DNA from: Actinoplanes sp. NBC_00393
GTDB lineage: Bacteria; Actinomycetota; Actinomycetes; Mycobacteriales; Micromonosporaceae
Length of the DNA: 64,000 bases
Assembly: GCF_036053395.1 (NCBI RefSeq)
Contig: NZ_CP107942.1
Coordinates: 4,430,501-4,494,500 of the forward strand
Direction: 5' to 3'
This document shows, piece by piece, positions 51,259 through 61,882 of this stretch. Position 1 is the stretch's first letter. Each line of letters begins with the position of its first letter. The notes below the pieces were generated by a model. That model worked only from the letters and a program-made list of their open reading frames with translations. It was not told the DNA's origin and ran no database searches. The position numbers and the translations under genes are program-made.

Positions 51259-52812
51259 GTGACTACGGCGACAGCTGAGACCGGTATCGATGCCCCGTCG
51301 GGCGCAGCGACCGAGCCCGCGGGCGTACGCGGTGTGCCCGCCATCGTCCGAGAGCGGCTGCGGACCCTCGAGAACTGGCTCGACCCGTACTCGTGGCTGG
51401 TCACCGCGGTCATTGTGGCGATCGCCACGATCCTGCGCCTGTACGGGATCAGCCGGCCCAACAAGCTGATCTTCGACGAGGTCTACTACCCGACCGACGC
51501 CTGGGACATGCTGCAGCACGGCGTCGAGTGGGACCCGGAGAACAACGGCCCGGCGTACGTGGTGCACCCACCGCTCGGCAAATGGCTGATCGCCGCCGGC
51601 GAGCAGATGTTCGGCAACACCCCGCTGGGCTGGCGGTTCCCGGCCGCGATCGCCGGCATCCTGATGATCCTCATCCTGATCCGGGTCACCTACCGGATGT
51701 TCCACTCGATCGTGCTGGCCGGCATCGCGGGCCTGCTGATGACGCTGGACGGCTTCCAGTTCGTGCTGTCGCGCACCTCGCTGCTCGACATCTTCCTGGG
51801 CCTGTTCATCCTGGCGTCGTTCGCCGCGATGGTGCTGGACCGCGACCACTACCGGCGCAGCCTGTTGCGCCAACTCGAAAGCGGTCAGCGGCGCCGGATC
51901 GTACCGTGGTGGATGCTCGCCGGTGGTGTGCTCTTCGGCCTGGCCTGCGGGGTCAAATGGAGCGCGCTGTTCTTCCTGCCCTTCTTCGCCGCGCTGATCA
52001 TCACCTGGCGGGTGCAGGCGCGCCGCTCGGCGGGTCTCCCCCGGCCGGTGCTCTCCGGCATCCTCGGCGGGCTCGGCTGGGGCGTGCTCAGCTTCGTCCT
52101 GACCGCCGTGTTCTACCTGACCACCTGGGCCGGATGGTTCCTCACCGACACCGGCTACTACCGGCACTGGCGCGCCGACAACGGCCTCAGTGAGCCACCG
52201 GTGCTGGGCGCGCTGCTCAACCTGATCCACTACCACGAGCAGGCGTACACCTTCCACAGCGGCCTGACCAAGACCCACCCGTACCAGTCCTGGCCCTGGC
52301 AGTGGCTGCTGCTCGGCCGCCCGGTCGCCTTCGAATGGGTCACCCCGAGCGGCTGCGGCGCTTCCAGCTGCGCCAGCGAGGTGCTGCTGCTGGGCACCCC
52401 GATCCTGTGGTGGTCGTTCCTGCCGGCCCTGGTCGCCCTGCTCTGGCTGGCCGTCTCCCGCCGCGACTGGCGCGCCTACGCCATCCTCACCGGCGCCGTG
52501 GCCGGCCTGGCCCCGTGGTTCTGGTTCGCGGTGGCCGACGGCCGCACCATGTTCTCGTTCTACGCCCTGCCCGCCCTGCCGTTCCTGATCCTCGCCGTGG
52601 TCTACGTCCTGGGCGCCGCCATGACGCCCCCGGACGGCATGGCCGCCGGCTCGCAGCGCACCGACCGCCAGATCATCGGCGCGGTGGCGGTCGGCATCTA
52701 TGTGGCCGCGGTGGCCCTGTGCTTCGCCTACTTCTACCCGATCTTCACCGGCCAGCTGATCCCCTACGACGACTGGCTGTCCCGCATGTGGCTCGACAGC
52801 CGCTGGATCTGA
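51259..52812 (+). CDS. pmt: protein O-mannosyltransferase (PMT, GT39)
   Basis: A 517-residue integral membrane enzyme with about eleven hydrophobic segments. The first luminal loop holds the acidic motif in LIFDEVYYPTDAWDM, and VVHPPLGKWLIAAGEQMFG and HPYQSWPWQWLLLGRPVAF are typical of actinobacterial Pmt. It transfers mannose from polyprenyl phosphate mannose to exported proteins. GTG 51259 is chosen because a TACGAT box lies six bases upstream; the frame extends to 51175 without conserved residues. It diverges from the arabinoside operon. Confidence 0.94.
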   Translation: MTTATAETGIDAPSGAATEPAGVRGVPAIVRERLRTLENWLDPYSWLVTAVIVAIATILRLYGISRPNKLIFDEVYYPTDAWDMLQHGVEWDPENNGPAYVVHPPLGKWLIAAGEQMFGNTPLGWRFPAAIAGILMILILIRVTYRMFHSIVLAGIAGLLMTLDGFQFVLSRTSLLDIFLGLFILASFAAMVLDRDHYRRSLLRQLESGQRRRIVPWWMLAGGVLFGLACGVKWSALFFLPFFAALIITWRVQARRSAGLPRPVLSGILGGLGWGVLSFVLTAVFYLTTWAGWFLTDTGYYRHWRADNGLSEPPVLGALLNLIHYHEQAYTFHSGLTKTHPYQSWPWQWLLLGRPVAFEWVTPSGCGASSCASEVLLLGTPILWWSFLPALVALLWLAVSRRDWRAYAILTGAVAGLAPWFWFAVADGRTMFSFYALPALPFLILAVVYVLGAAMTPPDGMAAGSQRTDRQIIGAVAVGIYVAAVALCFAYFYPIFTGQLIPYDDWLSRMWLDSRWI

Positions 52813-52877
52813 GGCTTCGCAGGATCGCGATAGTCAACTTCTTTACTATGCAACTCGTTACGTATTAGCGTGGCGCG
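52813..52877 (+). promoter_or_regulatory. A/T-rich promoter region of the enoate reductase operon
   Basis: An island of low G+C (52830-52866) contains the inverted pair ATAGT (52830-52834) and ACTAT (52845-52849), and TACTAT at 52844-52849 as a good -10 candidate. No Shine-Dalgarno sequence precedes ATG 52878. The PadR protein encoded downstream is a candidate binder. Confidence 0.45.
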
Positions 52878-54911
52878 ATGACGAGCCGCTACCCCACGCT
52901 GCTGAGCCCGCTGGATCTCGGCCACACGGTGCTGCGCAACCGGGTCGTCATGGGCTCGATGCACACCAAGCTCGAGGACCGGAAGCGGGACCTGCCGAAA
53001 CTGGCGGCGTTCTTCGCTGAGCGCGCCCGCGGCGGGGTGGCCCTGATGGTGACCGGTGGCTACGCGCCGACCTGGCGTGGCTGGCTGGCCCCGTTCGGCA
53101 GCCGGATGACCAGCGAACGCCACGCCCTGGCGCACCGGGTGGTGACCGATGCCGTCCACCAGCACGGCGGCAAGATCCTGCTGCAGGTGCTGCACGCCGG
53201 CCGGTATTCGTACCATCCGTTCAGCCTCGGCGCGTCGGGCCGCAAGTCGCCGATCACACCGTTCCGGCCGCGGGCGATGAGCACCCGGCAGGTCGACCGG
53301 ACGGCGAGCGCGTTCGCCCGGGCCGCGCTGCTGGCCCGCCGGGCGGGCTACGACGGTGTCGAGATCATGGGCTCGGAGGGGTACCTGATCAATCAGTTCC
53401 TCGCCGCGCGGACGAATGACCGCTCCGACGCCTGGGGCGGCTCGGCCGCGAAGCGGATGCGGTTCCCGCTCGAGATCGTGCGGCGCACCCGGGAGCTGGT
53501 CGGCGAGGACTTCATCGTCCAGTACCGGATCAGCCTGCTCGACCTGGTCGACGACGCGCAGACCTGGGACGAGACCGCCGAACTGGCCCGCGAGCTGCAG
53601 ACCGCCGGGGTGTCGCTGTTCAACACCGGCATCGGCTGGCACGAGGCCCGGGTGCCCACGATCGTCACGTCGGTGCCGCCCGCGGCCTTCGCCTGGGCCA
53701 CCGGCAAGCTGCGCGCCGAGGTGTCGGTCCCGGTGATCGCCTCGAACCGGATCAACCGCCCGGAGACCGCCGAGCAGATCCTCGCCGCCGGTGAGGCCGA
53801 CCTGGTGTCGATGGCCCGGCCGCTGCTCGCCGACGCCGAGTGGGTCGCCAAGGCCGCCCAGCAGCGCGAACAGGAGATCATCACCTGTATCGCGTGCAAT
53901 CAGGCCTGCCTGGACCACACCTTCCGCAACGAGCGGGCCACCTGTCTGCTCAACCCGCGGGCCGGGTACGAGACCGAGCTGGTGCTGCTGCCGACCCGTA
54001 CCGTCAAGCGGGTCGCCGTGGTCGGCGCCGGGCCGGCCGGGCTGGCCGCCGCGATCGAGACGGCCGGCCGCGGGCACCGGGTGGAGCTGTTCGAGGCGTC
54101 CGGCACGATCGGCGGGCAGTTCCGGCTGGCGGCGCGGATCCCCGGCAAGGAGGAGTTCGCCCGCACCCTCGACTACTACCGGCACATGCTCGACCTTCGC
54201 GGCGTCGAAGTGCACCTCGGCAGGGCCGCCACGGTCGACGACCTGGCCGGTTTTGACGAGGTCGTAATCGCGACCGGCGTACGGCCTCGGATCCCGCAGA
54301 TCCCCGGCATCGAGCATCCGAAGGTGCTCACCTACCAGCAGTTGCTGGACGGCGCCGAGGCCGGCGACCGGGTGGCGATCATCGGGGCCGGCGGCATCGG
54401 TTTCGACGTCGGCGAGTACCTGCTGCACGAGCCGCACGAACCGCTCGACCAGTGGATGCGCCGCTGGGGCGTGACCGACCCGCAGACCGCGCCCGGCGGC
54501 CTCACCACCAAGGTGAAGTCCCCGCCGCGCCGCGAGGTCTACCTGCTGCAGCGCAAGGCCGGCGGGCTCGGCAAGGGCCTGGGCAAGACCACCGGCTGGG
54601 TGCACCGCACCACGCTGCAGGACTCCGGGGTCACGATGCTGCGCGCCGTGGAGTACCTGCGCGTCGACGACGAGGGCCTGCACATCTCGGTGCCGACCGA
54701 CCCGCGCAACCCCAGGTCGCCGCGCGAGACCCGGGTGCTCGACGTCGACACTGTGCTGCTCTGCGCCGGGCAGACCTCGGTCCGCGAGCTGGTCGCCCCG
54801 CTCGAACAGCGCGGCGTCAGCGTGCACGTCATCGGCGGCGCGGACGTCGCCGCGGAACTCGACGCCAAACGGGCCATCAAGCAGGCCACCGAACTCGCCG
54901 CCACCCTGTAG
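52878..54911 (+). CDS. 2,4-dienoyl-CoA reductase/NADH:flavin oxidoreductase family protein
   Basis: A 677-residue enoate-reductase-like protein. The N-terminal TIM barrel (residues 1-340) is of the old yellow enzyme class, with LQVLHAGRYSY and FLAARTNDRSDAWGGS. A 4Fe-4S site follows, CIACNQACLDHTF with a fourth Cys in ATCLLNP. The C-terminal part has two Rossmann sites, VVGAGPAGLAAAIETA and IIGAGGIGFDVGEYL, for FAD and NAD(P)H. This is the arrangement of FadH and related reductases of unsaturated acyl-CoAs or steroid-like enones. It heads an operon with a crotonase and PadR gene. Confidence 0.92.
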   Translation: MTSRYPTLLSPLDLGHTVLRNRVVMGSMHTKLEDRKRDLPKLAAFFAERARGGVALMVTGGYAPTWRGWLAPFGSRMTSERHALAHRVVTDAVHQHGGKILLQVLHAGRYSYHPFSLGASGRKSPITPFRPRAMSTRQVDRTASAFARAALLARRAGYDGVEIMGSEGYLINQFLAARTNDRSDAWGGSAAKRMRFPLEIVRRTRELVGEDFIVQYRISLLDLVDDAQTWDETAELARELQTAGVSLFNTGIGWHEARVPTIVTSVPPAAFAWATGKLRAEVSVPVIASNRINRPETAEQILAAGEADLVSMARPLLADAEWVAKAAQQREQEIITCIACNQACLDHTFRNERATCLLNPRAGYETELVLLPTRTVKRVAVVGAGPAGLAAAIETAGRGHRVELFEASGTIGGQFRLAARIPGKEEFARTLDYYRHMLDLRGVEVHLGRAATVDDLAGFDEVVIATGVRPRIPQIPGIEHPKVLTYQQLLDGAEAGDRVAIIGAGGIGFDVGEYLLHEPHEPLDQWMRRWGVTDPQTAPGGLTTKVKSPPRREVYLLQRKAGGLGKGLGKTTGWVHRTTLQDSGVTMLRAVEYLRVDDEGLHISVPTDPRNPRSPRETRVLDVDTVLLCAGQTSVRELVAPLEQRGVSVHVIGGADVAAELDAKRAIKQATELAATL

Positions 54912-54924
54912 AACCGGAGCCACC

Positions 54925-55719
54925 ATGAAGTACGTGACCACCGAGGTCGGGAACGGGATCGCGCAGGTCCGGCTCAACCGGCCGGACAAGCTCAACGCGC
55001 TCACCCTCGACACCCTCGACGATCTGATCACCACGGCCCGGGGGTTGCGCCGCGACCGTACGCTGCGCGCCGTCGTGATCGCCGGCGAGGGCGACTCGTT
55101 CTCCTCCGGACTGGACATGGCCACGGTGCTGCGGACGCCCGGCCGCATCGTGAAGGCGTTCCTTCCCGTACCGTGGCGGGGCACCAACCGCTTCCAGGAG
55201 GCCTGCTGGGCCTGGCGGCGGCTGCCGGTCCCGGTCATCGCCGCGGTGCACGGCCACTGCTACGGCGGCGGCCTGCAGATCGCCCTGGCCGCCGACTTCC
55301 GGTACGCCACCCCGGACTCACGCTGGTCGGTGCTGGAGGGCAAGTGGGGCATCATCCCCGACATGAGCGGCATCCGCACCCTCACCGAGGTGCTCGGCCC
55401 CGACGTCGCGAAGCGGCTGACGATGACCGCCGAACAGTTCTCCGGTACCGAGGCCCAGCGGCTCGGCCTGGTCACCGAGCTGCACGACGAGCCGGTCAAG
55501 GCCGCGACCGCCTTCGCCGAGACCCTGCGGACCAAGTCGCCGGACGCGCTCGCCGCCGCCAAACGCCTGATCAACGGCGCGCTGACGGCCAGTGCCCGGC
55601 GAACCTTCGCCCGCGAGCGGCGCGAACAGATTCGGTTGCTGCGCCTGCCGAACACGAAGATCCAGCGCAAAGCCGTCGCCACGAAGAGCACCGCCGAGTT
55701 CGGGCCGCGGGCCCGGTGA
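54925..55719 (+). CDS. enoyl-CoA hydratase/isomerase (crotonase) family
   Basis: A 264-residue crotonase: VRLNRPDKLNALTLDTLDDL, oxyanion strand SFSSGLDMATV, and AAVHGHCYGGGLQIALAADFRYATPDSRW. The usual Glu that follows is seen in LEGKWGIIPDMSG, where the second oxyanion loop is expected. It acts on acyl-CoAs, probably in the same beta-oxidation-like route as the reductase 13 nt upstream. GGAGCC before ATG 54925 is a weak ribosome-binding site. Confidence 0.92.
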   Translation: MKYVTTEVGNGIAQVRLNRPDKLNALTLDTLDDLITTARGLRRDRTLRAVVIAGEGDSFSSGLDMATVLRTPGRIVKAFLPVPWRGTNRFQEACWAWRRLPVPVIAAVHGHCYGGGLQIALAADFRYATPDSRWSVLEGKWGIIPDMSGIRTLTEVLGPDVAKRLTMTAEQFSGTEAQRLGLVTELHDEPVKAATAFAETLRTKSPDALAAAKRLINGALTASARRTFARERREQIRLLRLPNTKIQRKAVATKSTAEFGPRAR

Positions 55720-55730
55720 GCGCACGCCCG

Positions 55731-55736
55731 TAGGAT
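55731..55736 (+). promoter_or_regulatory. predicted -10 box, leaderless start of PadR gene
   Basis: TAGGAT, six bases, then GTG 55743. The gene could be read both from this promoter and from the operon upstream. Confidence 0.5.
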
Positions 55737-55742
55737 GCCAGC

Positions 55743-56303
55743 GTGGCCTTGAGGAACGCGCTGCTGGCGGCGCTGATCGACCGGGAGTCGTCCGGGTACG
55801 ACCTCGCCAAGCAGTTCAGCGTGTCGGTGGCCAACTTCTGGACCGCCACCCCGCAGCAGCTGTACCGCGAGCTGGAGAAGATGCAGGCCGACGGCCTGCT
55901 CTCAGCCCGGGTGGTCAAGCAGGACAGACGCCCGGACAAGCGGCTCTTCTCGGTCACCGAGCAGGGCCGCGCCGCGCTGTACGCCTTCACCCAGCGCGAC
56001 CCGAAGCCGACCACCGTACGCGACGAGCTGCTCATCCAGGTCGAGGCGCTGGCCCACGCCGACGTACCCAGCGTCCGGTCCTCGATCGAAGCCCATCTCA
56101 AGACCAGCCGGCAGCGGCTGGAGACCTACGAACGGTCCCTGGCCGACATCCTCGGCAGCCGCAGCCACGACGAGTTCCTGGCCACCGGCAACCGGATCGG
56201 CCCGTACCTGACCCTGCAGCGGGGCATCAGCTTCGAACGGGAGAACATCACCTGGGGCCGGCTGGCCCTTGACATTCTCGCCCGACGTTTTCCGGACTCC
56301 TAG
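55743..56303 (+). CDS. PadR-family transcriptional regulator
   Basis: A 186-residue regulator: the winged helix-turn-helix LRNALLAALIDRESSGYDLAKQF, WTATPQQLYRELEKMQADGLL, RPDKRLFSVTEQGRAAL is the PadR signature, followed by a C-terminal helical dimerisation domain. It lies 23 nt downstream of the crotonase gene, with its own leaderless-type -10, and probably regulates the reductase/crotonase operon in response to an aromatic or acyl ligand. The A/T-rich inverted pair before 52878 is a candidate target. Confidence 0.92.
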   Translation: MALRNALLAALIDRESSGYDLAKQFSVSVANFWTATPQQLYRELEKMQADGLLSARVVKQDRRPDKRLFSVTEQGRAALYAFTQRDPKPTTVRDELLIQVEALAHADVPSVRSSIEAHLKTSRQRLETYERSLADILGSRSHDEFLATGNRIGPYLTLQRGISFERENITWGRLALDILARRFPDS

Positions 56304-56337
56304 TCATCCAGGGCGGCCGCGGCTCCGAACCATTGCC

Positions 56338-56952
56338 ATGGCTGAGCATGGCATCGGAGGGCGTCGGGAGCATCTGGCCGCTGTGCCCGGCGGCCCGCCC
56401 GTGCAGGACGCGGGTGAGCTGCTGCAGGCCGTGGCCCTCGGCGACGAGAAGGCGTTCGGCACGTTGTACAACCTGGTCGCGCCGCGCGTCTACGGGCTGA
56501 TCCGGCGCGTGCTGCGCGATCCGGCGCAGGCCGAGGAGGTCGCGCAGGAGGTGCTGGTCGAGGTCTGGCGCTCGGCCGCCCAGTTCGATCCGCGGCGGGG
56601 GTCGCCGACCGCGTGGGTCTTCACCATCGCGCACCGGCGCGCGGTCGACCGGGTACGCGCCGAGCAGGCCGCGTCCGACCGGGCGTACCGGGCCGGGGTC
56701 GCCTCGGTGGACACCCCGTACGACGAGGTGGCCGACGAGGTTGCGGTGCGCTGGGAACGCCGCCAGGTGCGGTTCTGCCTGGACAACCTGACCGACCTGC
56801 AGCGCCAGGCGGTGACCCTGGCCTACTACCAGGGCCACAGCTACCCGCAGGTGTCCGAGCTGCTCGGGGTGCCACTGCCCACGATCAAGTCCCGCATGCG
56901 CGACGGTCTCATCCGCTTGCGGGACTGCCTCTCGGCGGGGGTGGCGGCATGA
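56338..56952 (+). CDS. sigK: ECF sigma factor, SigK-like
   Basis: A 204-residue ECF sigma factor: region 2 in AFGTLYNLVAPRVYGLIRRVL, DPAQAEEVAQEVLVEVWRSA and GSPTAWVFTIAHRRAVDRVR; region 4 in LTDLQRQAVTLAYYQGHSYPQVSELLGVPLPTIKSRMRDGLIRLR split over residues 150-195. ATG 56338 gives the usual length; upstream codons add nothing conserved. The anti-sigma gene overlaps its stop (ATGA). The pair precedes the molybdenum oxidase operon, which it may control. Confidence 0.92.
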   Translation: MAEHGIGGRREHLAAVPGGPPVQDAGELLQAVALGDEKAFGTLYNLVAPRVYGLIRRVLRDPAQAEEVAQEVLVEVWRSAAQFDPRRGSPTAWVFTIAHRRAVDRVRAEQAASDRAYRAGVASVDTPYDEVADEVAVRWERRQVRFCLDNLTDLQRQAVTLAYYQGHSYPQVSELLGVPLPTIKSRMRDGLIRLRDCLSAGVAA

Positions 56953-57674
56953 GCGACGAGGTGCACTCGCTGATCGGGCCGTATGCGCTGGACGCCCTGG
57001 ACGACATCGAACGTGCCGCGTTCGGCCGGCACCTGCGCGAGTGCGAGATGTGCCGGATCGAGGCGGACGAGCTGCGCGCGGCCGCGGCCCGCCTGGCCGA
57101 CGGCGCCTGGTCGGTGCCCCCGCCGCGGCTACGCGACAACGTCCTGGCAGCCATCGCGAACACCCGGCAGGTCCCGCCGACCCGTCCGGCGCCGCGCCGG
57201 GGCCGGCAGCACCTGCGCCTGATCGCCACGGCCGCCGCCGTGCTCGCCGCGGCCGGGGTGGGCGCGAGCGTCTACACCGTTCAGGATCAGCGGGTACGCC
57301 GCGCCGAGACGAGCGCCGAGGCGGCGAGCAACCGCGAGGCCCGGGTCCGCGCGATCCTGGCCGCACCCGACGTGATGGTCCGCCAGGAGCCGCTGACCGC
57401 CGGCGGACAGGTCACCGTCGCCAGCTCCCGGCTGTACCAGGCCGGGGTGATCATGCTGGCCGCCGACGGCGCGCCGCGGGACGGCCGGGTGTACCAGCTC
57501 TGGACGATCCGGTCCGGGGCTGCGGCGTCGGCCGGTGCGCTCGGTGAGGGACAGACGGCCGCCGTACAGCTGGTGGACGGTCTGCCGGGGGCGGACGTGG
57601 GGGTGACGATCGAGCCGAGCCCGGGATCCGCGCAGCCGACCGGCCGCCTGCAGGCGCTGGTGCCGTTGACCTGA
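56949..57674 (+). CDS. rskA: anti-sigma factor, RskA-like
   Basis: A 241-residue membrane anti-sigma factor. The N-terminal zinc-binding anti-sigma domain has H-x3-C-x2-C (RHLRECEMC), a single hydrophobic segment lies at about residues 92-108 (LIATAAAVLAAAGVGASVY), and the extracytoplasmic RskA domain ends with VYQLWTIRSGAAASAGAL. Release is normally by regulated proteolysis of such proteins. The ATG overlaps the sigma gene stop. The next gene begins 43 nt downstream. Confidence 0.93.
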   Translation: MSDEVHSLIGPYALDALDDIERAAFGRHLRECEMCRIEADELRAAAARLADGAWSVPPPRLRDNVLAAIANTRQVPPTRPAPRRGRQHLRLIATAAAVLAAAGVGASVYTVQDQRVRRAETSAEAASNREARVRAILAAPDVMVRQEPLTAGGQVTVASSRLYQAGVIMLAADGAPRDGRVYQLWTIRSGAAASAGALGEGQTAAVQLVDGLPGADVGVTIEPSPGSAQPTGRLQALVPLT

Positions 57675-57717
57675 GTGCGCGGGGTTGATCCGGGCCGTAC
57701 GGGGTACCGGGGCGCTC

Positions 57718-58199
57718 ATGCGTCTCACCGTCAACGGCATCGAGCACGATCTGGACATCGATCCGCGTACCACCGTGCTCGACGCGCTGCGCGAGCACCT
57801 CGATCTCACCGGCGCCAAGAAGGGCTGCGACCACGGGCAGTGCGGCGCCTGCACGGTCCTGCTCGACGGGCGCCGGGTGAACAGCTGCCTGCTCCTGGCC
57901 GTCGCCCACCAGGACGCACGGATCACCACGATCGAAGGGCTCGGCGAGGCCGGCGAACCGGTGCAGCGCGGCTTTCTCGACCACGACGGTTTCCAGTGCG
58001 GCTACTGCACGCCGGGGCAGATCTGCTCGGCGGTCGGCATGCTCGACGAGGTGGCCCGCGGCTGGCCCAGCGCCGCGACGCCGGCCGAAGGCGACGATCT
58101 GCTCAGCGATGCGGAGATCCGCGAGCGGATGAGCGGCAACCTCTGCCGCTGCGGCGCCTACCCCAACATGGTGCCGGCGATCCGGCAGGCGGCGGGCCG

Positions 58200-58203
<4 letters not shown>
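57718..58203 (+). CDS. paoA: aldehyde oxidase/xanthine dehydrogenase 2Fe-2S subunit (PaoA-like)
   Basis: A 161-residue iron-sulphur subunit with both 2Fe-2S clusters: the plant-type site CDHGQCGACTVLL with a following C in VNSCLLLA, and the second set CGYCTPGQ and CRCGAYPNM. This is the small subunit of a three-subunit molybdenum hydroxylase that oxidises aldehydes or heterocycles and passes electrons to FAD. Its stop overlaps the ATG of the FAD subunit. Upstream sigma/anti-sigma genes lie 43 nt away. Confidence 0.94.
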
Positions 58204-59170
<967 letters not shown>

Positions 59171-59174
<4 letters not shown>

Positions 59175-61228
59175 CCGCGACGATGCCCGGCGCGGTCGGC
59201 GCGCCGCTGGCGCGCCTGGAGGGTCCGGAGAAGGTTTCCGGCACGGCCCGGTACGCCGCCGAGTATCCGCAGGACGACGTGGCGTACGGATGGGTCGTGC
59301 AGTCCCCGGTGCCGTGCGGCCGCCTGGACGCCGTGCTCGCCGACCCGCTGGCGGACGCGGTCGCGGTGCTCTGGCACGGCAACGCCCCGCAGCTGACCGC
59401 GGTGGAGGACCCCGAGCTCGCTGTGCTGCAGTCGGCGCGGATCAGCTACCGCGGCCAGCCGGTTGCGCTGGTGGTCGCCGACACCCTGGAAGCGGCCCGC
59501 CGGGCCGCGCAGGTCCTGCAGCTCGACATCACCGCGGAGGAGCACGACGCGGTCCTGCGCACCGACCACCCTGATCTGTACGCCCCGGAGACGGTCAACC
59601 CGGGTTATCCCACCGAGACCACGGCCGGTGACGTCGAGGCCGCGCTGGCCACCGCGCCGGTGAGCGTGGACGTCACCTACCGCACACCGGCGCTGCACAA
59701 CAACCCGATGGAACCGCACGCCACCATCGCCCGGTGGGACGGCGACGACCTGGTCCTGCACGACTCCAACCAGCATCCGTCCGGCGTCGCCGCGACCGTC
59801 GGCGAGGTGTTCGGCCTGCCGCCCGAGCGGGTGCACGTGATCACCGAGCACGTCGGCGGCGGCTTCGGCTCCAAAGGCACGGCCCGGCCCAACGCGGTGC
59901 TGGCCGCCCTCGCCGCGAAGGTGACCGGCCGCCCGGTCAAGGTGGTGCTCCCCCGCCAGGCGATGTTCAGCGTCGTCGGGCACCGCACCCCGACCGTCCA
60001 GCGGCTGCGGCTCGGCGCCGAGGCGGACGGGACGCTGACCGCGATCGAGCACGTGGCGTACTCGCAGACCAGCCGGCTCTACGAGTTCGCCGAGCAGACC
60101 GCGGTGACCACCCGGCACATGTACGCGGCGCCGAACCGGCGTACCGCCCACCAGCTGGTGCGGCTGGACATGCCGACGCCGCGCTGGATGCGCGCGCCCG
60201 GCGAGGCGCCCGGCATGCTCGGCCTGGAATGCGCGATGGACGAGCTCGCCGCCGAACTCGGCATGGACCCGATCGAGCTGCGCATCCGCAACGAGCCGGC
60301 CGTCGAACCGGAGGGCGGCACCCCGTTCACCAGCCGGCACTACGTCGAGTGCCTGCGCGCCGGCGCCGAGCGTTTCGGCTGGTCCGGCCGGGATCCGCGG
60401 CCCCGGCAGCGGCGCGAGGGCGACTGGTGGATCGGCACCGGGGTGGCGGGCGCGAGCTATCCGACGATGGCGCAGCCGTCGACCGCCCGGGTGCGGGCGC
60501 TGGACGACGGCACGTTCGAGGTGGCCATCGGCGCCGCCGACCTGGGCACCGGCGCGCGCACGATCCTCACCCAGATCGCGGCGGACGCCCTCGAGGTGCC
60601 GGCCGAGCGGGTCCGGATCCGGATCGGCGACAGCACCCTGCCGAAAGCGTCGGTGGCCGGCGGCTCGTCGGGCAGCGCATCCTGGGGCTGGGCGGTCACC
60701 GGCGCCTGCCGCGAGCTGCGCTCCTCGGGACAGTCCGAGGCCACCTTCGACACCACCGAGCAGGTGCAACAGCAGGAGACCGAGGGACGGCACGCCTTCG
60801 GCGCACACTTCGCCGAGGTACGCGTGGACGCCGTCACCGGCGAGGTCCGGGTCTCCAGGATGTTCGGCATGTTCGCCGCCGGACGGATCCTGAACCCGCG
60901 GACCGCCCGCAGCCAGTTCCTCGGCGGCATGATCATGGGGATGGGCATGGCCCTGCACGAGGAGGGCGTCCTCAACCCGGCCATGGGCGCCTGGGTCAAC
61001 CACGACCTGGCCGGCTACCACATCCCCGCGCACGCCGACGTGGAGCAGATCGACGCCGCCTGGCTCGACGAGACCGACGACCAGATCAACCCGATGGGCA
61101 GCAAGGGCATCGGCGAGATCGGCATCGTCGGCTCCCCGGCCGCCATCGTCAACGCGGTCTGGCACGCGACCGGCGTACGGGTGCGCGACCTGCCGGTACG
61201 CCTCGACAAGCTGCTCGGGAGTGCTTGA
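59171..61228 (+). CDS. paoC: molybdenum aldehyde oxidase catalytic subunit (PaoC-like)
   Basis: A 685-residue large subunit with GGGFGSKG and GSSGSASWGWAV molybdopterin loops, RAPGEAPG (substrate-site Arg) and the catalytic Glu in GIGEIGIVGSPAA near the end. It would hydroxylate an aldehyde or N-heterocycle using water. Compared with the family as I know it (about 730 residues), the segment between ACRELRSS and HAFGAHFAEV is short by about 40 residues. The deletion is in frame and the flanking regions look normal. ATG 59171 overlaps the stop of the FAD subunit. Confidence 0.92.
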
Positions 61229-61240
61229 CAAGCTGTCGGC

Positions 61241-61882
61241 ATGTCAGCCACCGCCCTCGTCACCGTCCTGGAGCTGATCGGGCTCTACGTGTTCGCCACC
61301 TCGGGCGCCCTGATGGCGATCCAGAAGGGCTTCGACGTCGTCGGCATCGCGATCCTCGCACTGCTGACCGCGCTCGGCGGCGGCGTCGTCCGCGACCTGA
61401 TCATCGGAGAGACGCCGCCGGCCGCCTTTCGCGACGTGATCTACCTGGTGATTCCGCTGGTGGCCGCGGCGGTGACGTTCTTCGCCCATCCGCTGATGGA
61501 CCGGCTGGCGTTCACCGTGCTGGTCTTCGACGCCGCCGGGCTCGGCCTGTTCTGCGTCACCGGCACCCTGAAGGCGCTGCACTTCGGGCTCGGCGCGGTG
61601 CAGGCGGTGCTGCTCGGCGTCATCACCGCCGTGGGCGGCGGCGTGCTGCGCGACATCACCGCGCGGGAGACGCCGGCGCTGGTCCGGGTCGAAACTGATC
61701 TGTACGCCATTCCGGCCGCCGCCGGCGCGGTGCTCATCGTCGTCGCCCACCACGCCGGCTGGCCCATGCCGGTGGTGGCGACCGGCGCCGCGGCCGGCGT
61801 CTTCGCCTTCCGCATCGTCGCGATGCTGCGCCACTGGACCGCCCCGGGCGCCTACAACTGGCGGCGCAGTCAGCCCGAGTAG
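61241..61882 (+). CDS. TRIC-type (UPF0126) membrane channel
   Basis: A 213-residue membrane protein made of two halves of three hydrophobic segments. Each half carries the family motif: ALGGGVVRDLIIGETPP in the first and AVGGGVLRDITARETPA in the second. These are the GGGxxRD signatures of prokaryotic TRIC/UPF0126 cation channels. The gene starts 12 nt after the molybdenum enzyme, probably in the same transcript, though a functional link is not known. Its last 13 bases overlap the convergent FAD oxidoreductase gene. Confidence 0.92.
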   Translation: MSATALVTVLELIGLYVFATSGALMAIQKGFDVVGIAILALLTALGGGVVRDLIIGETPPAAFRDVIYLVIPLVAAAVTFFAHPLMDRLAFTVLVFDAAGLGLFCVTGTLKALHFGLGAVQAVLLGVITAVGGGVLRDITARETPALVRVETDLYAIPAAAGAVLIVVAHHAGWPMPVVATGAAAGVFAFRIVAMLRHWTAPGAYNWRRSQPE

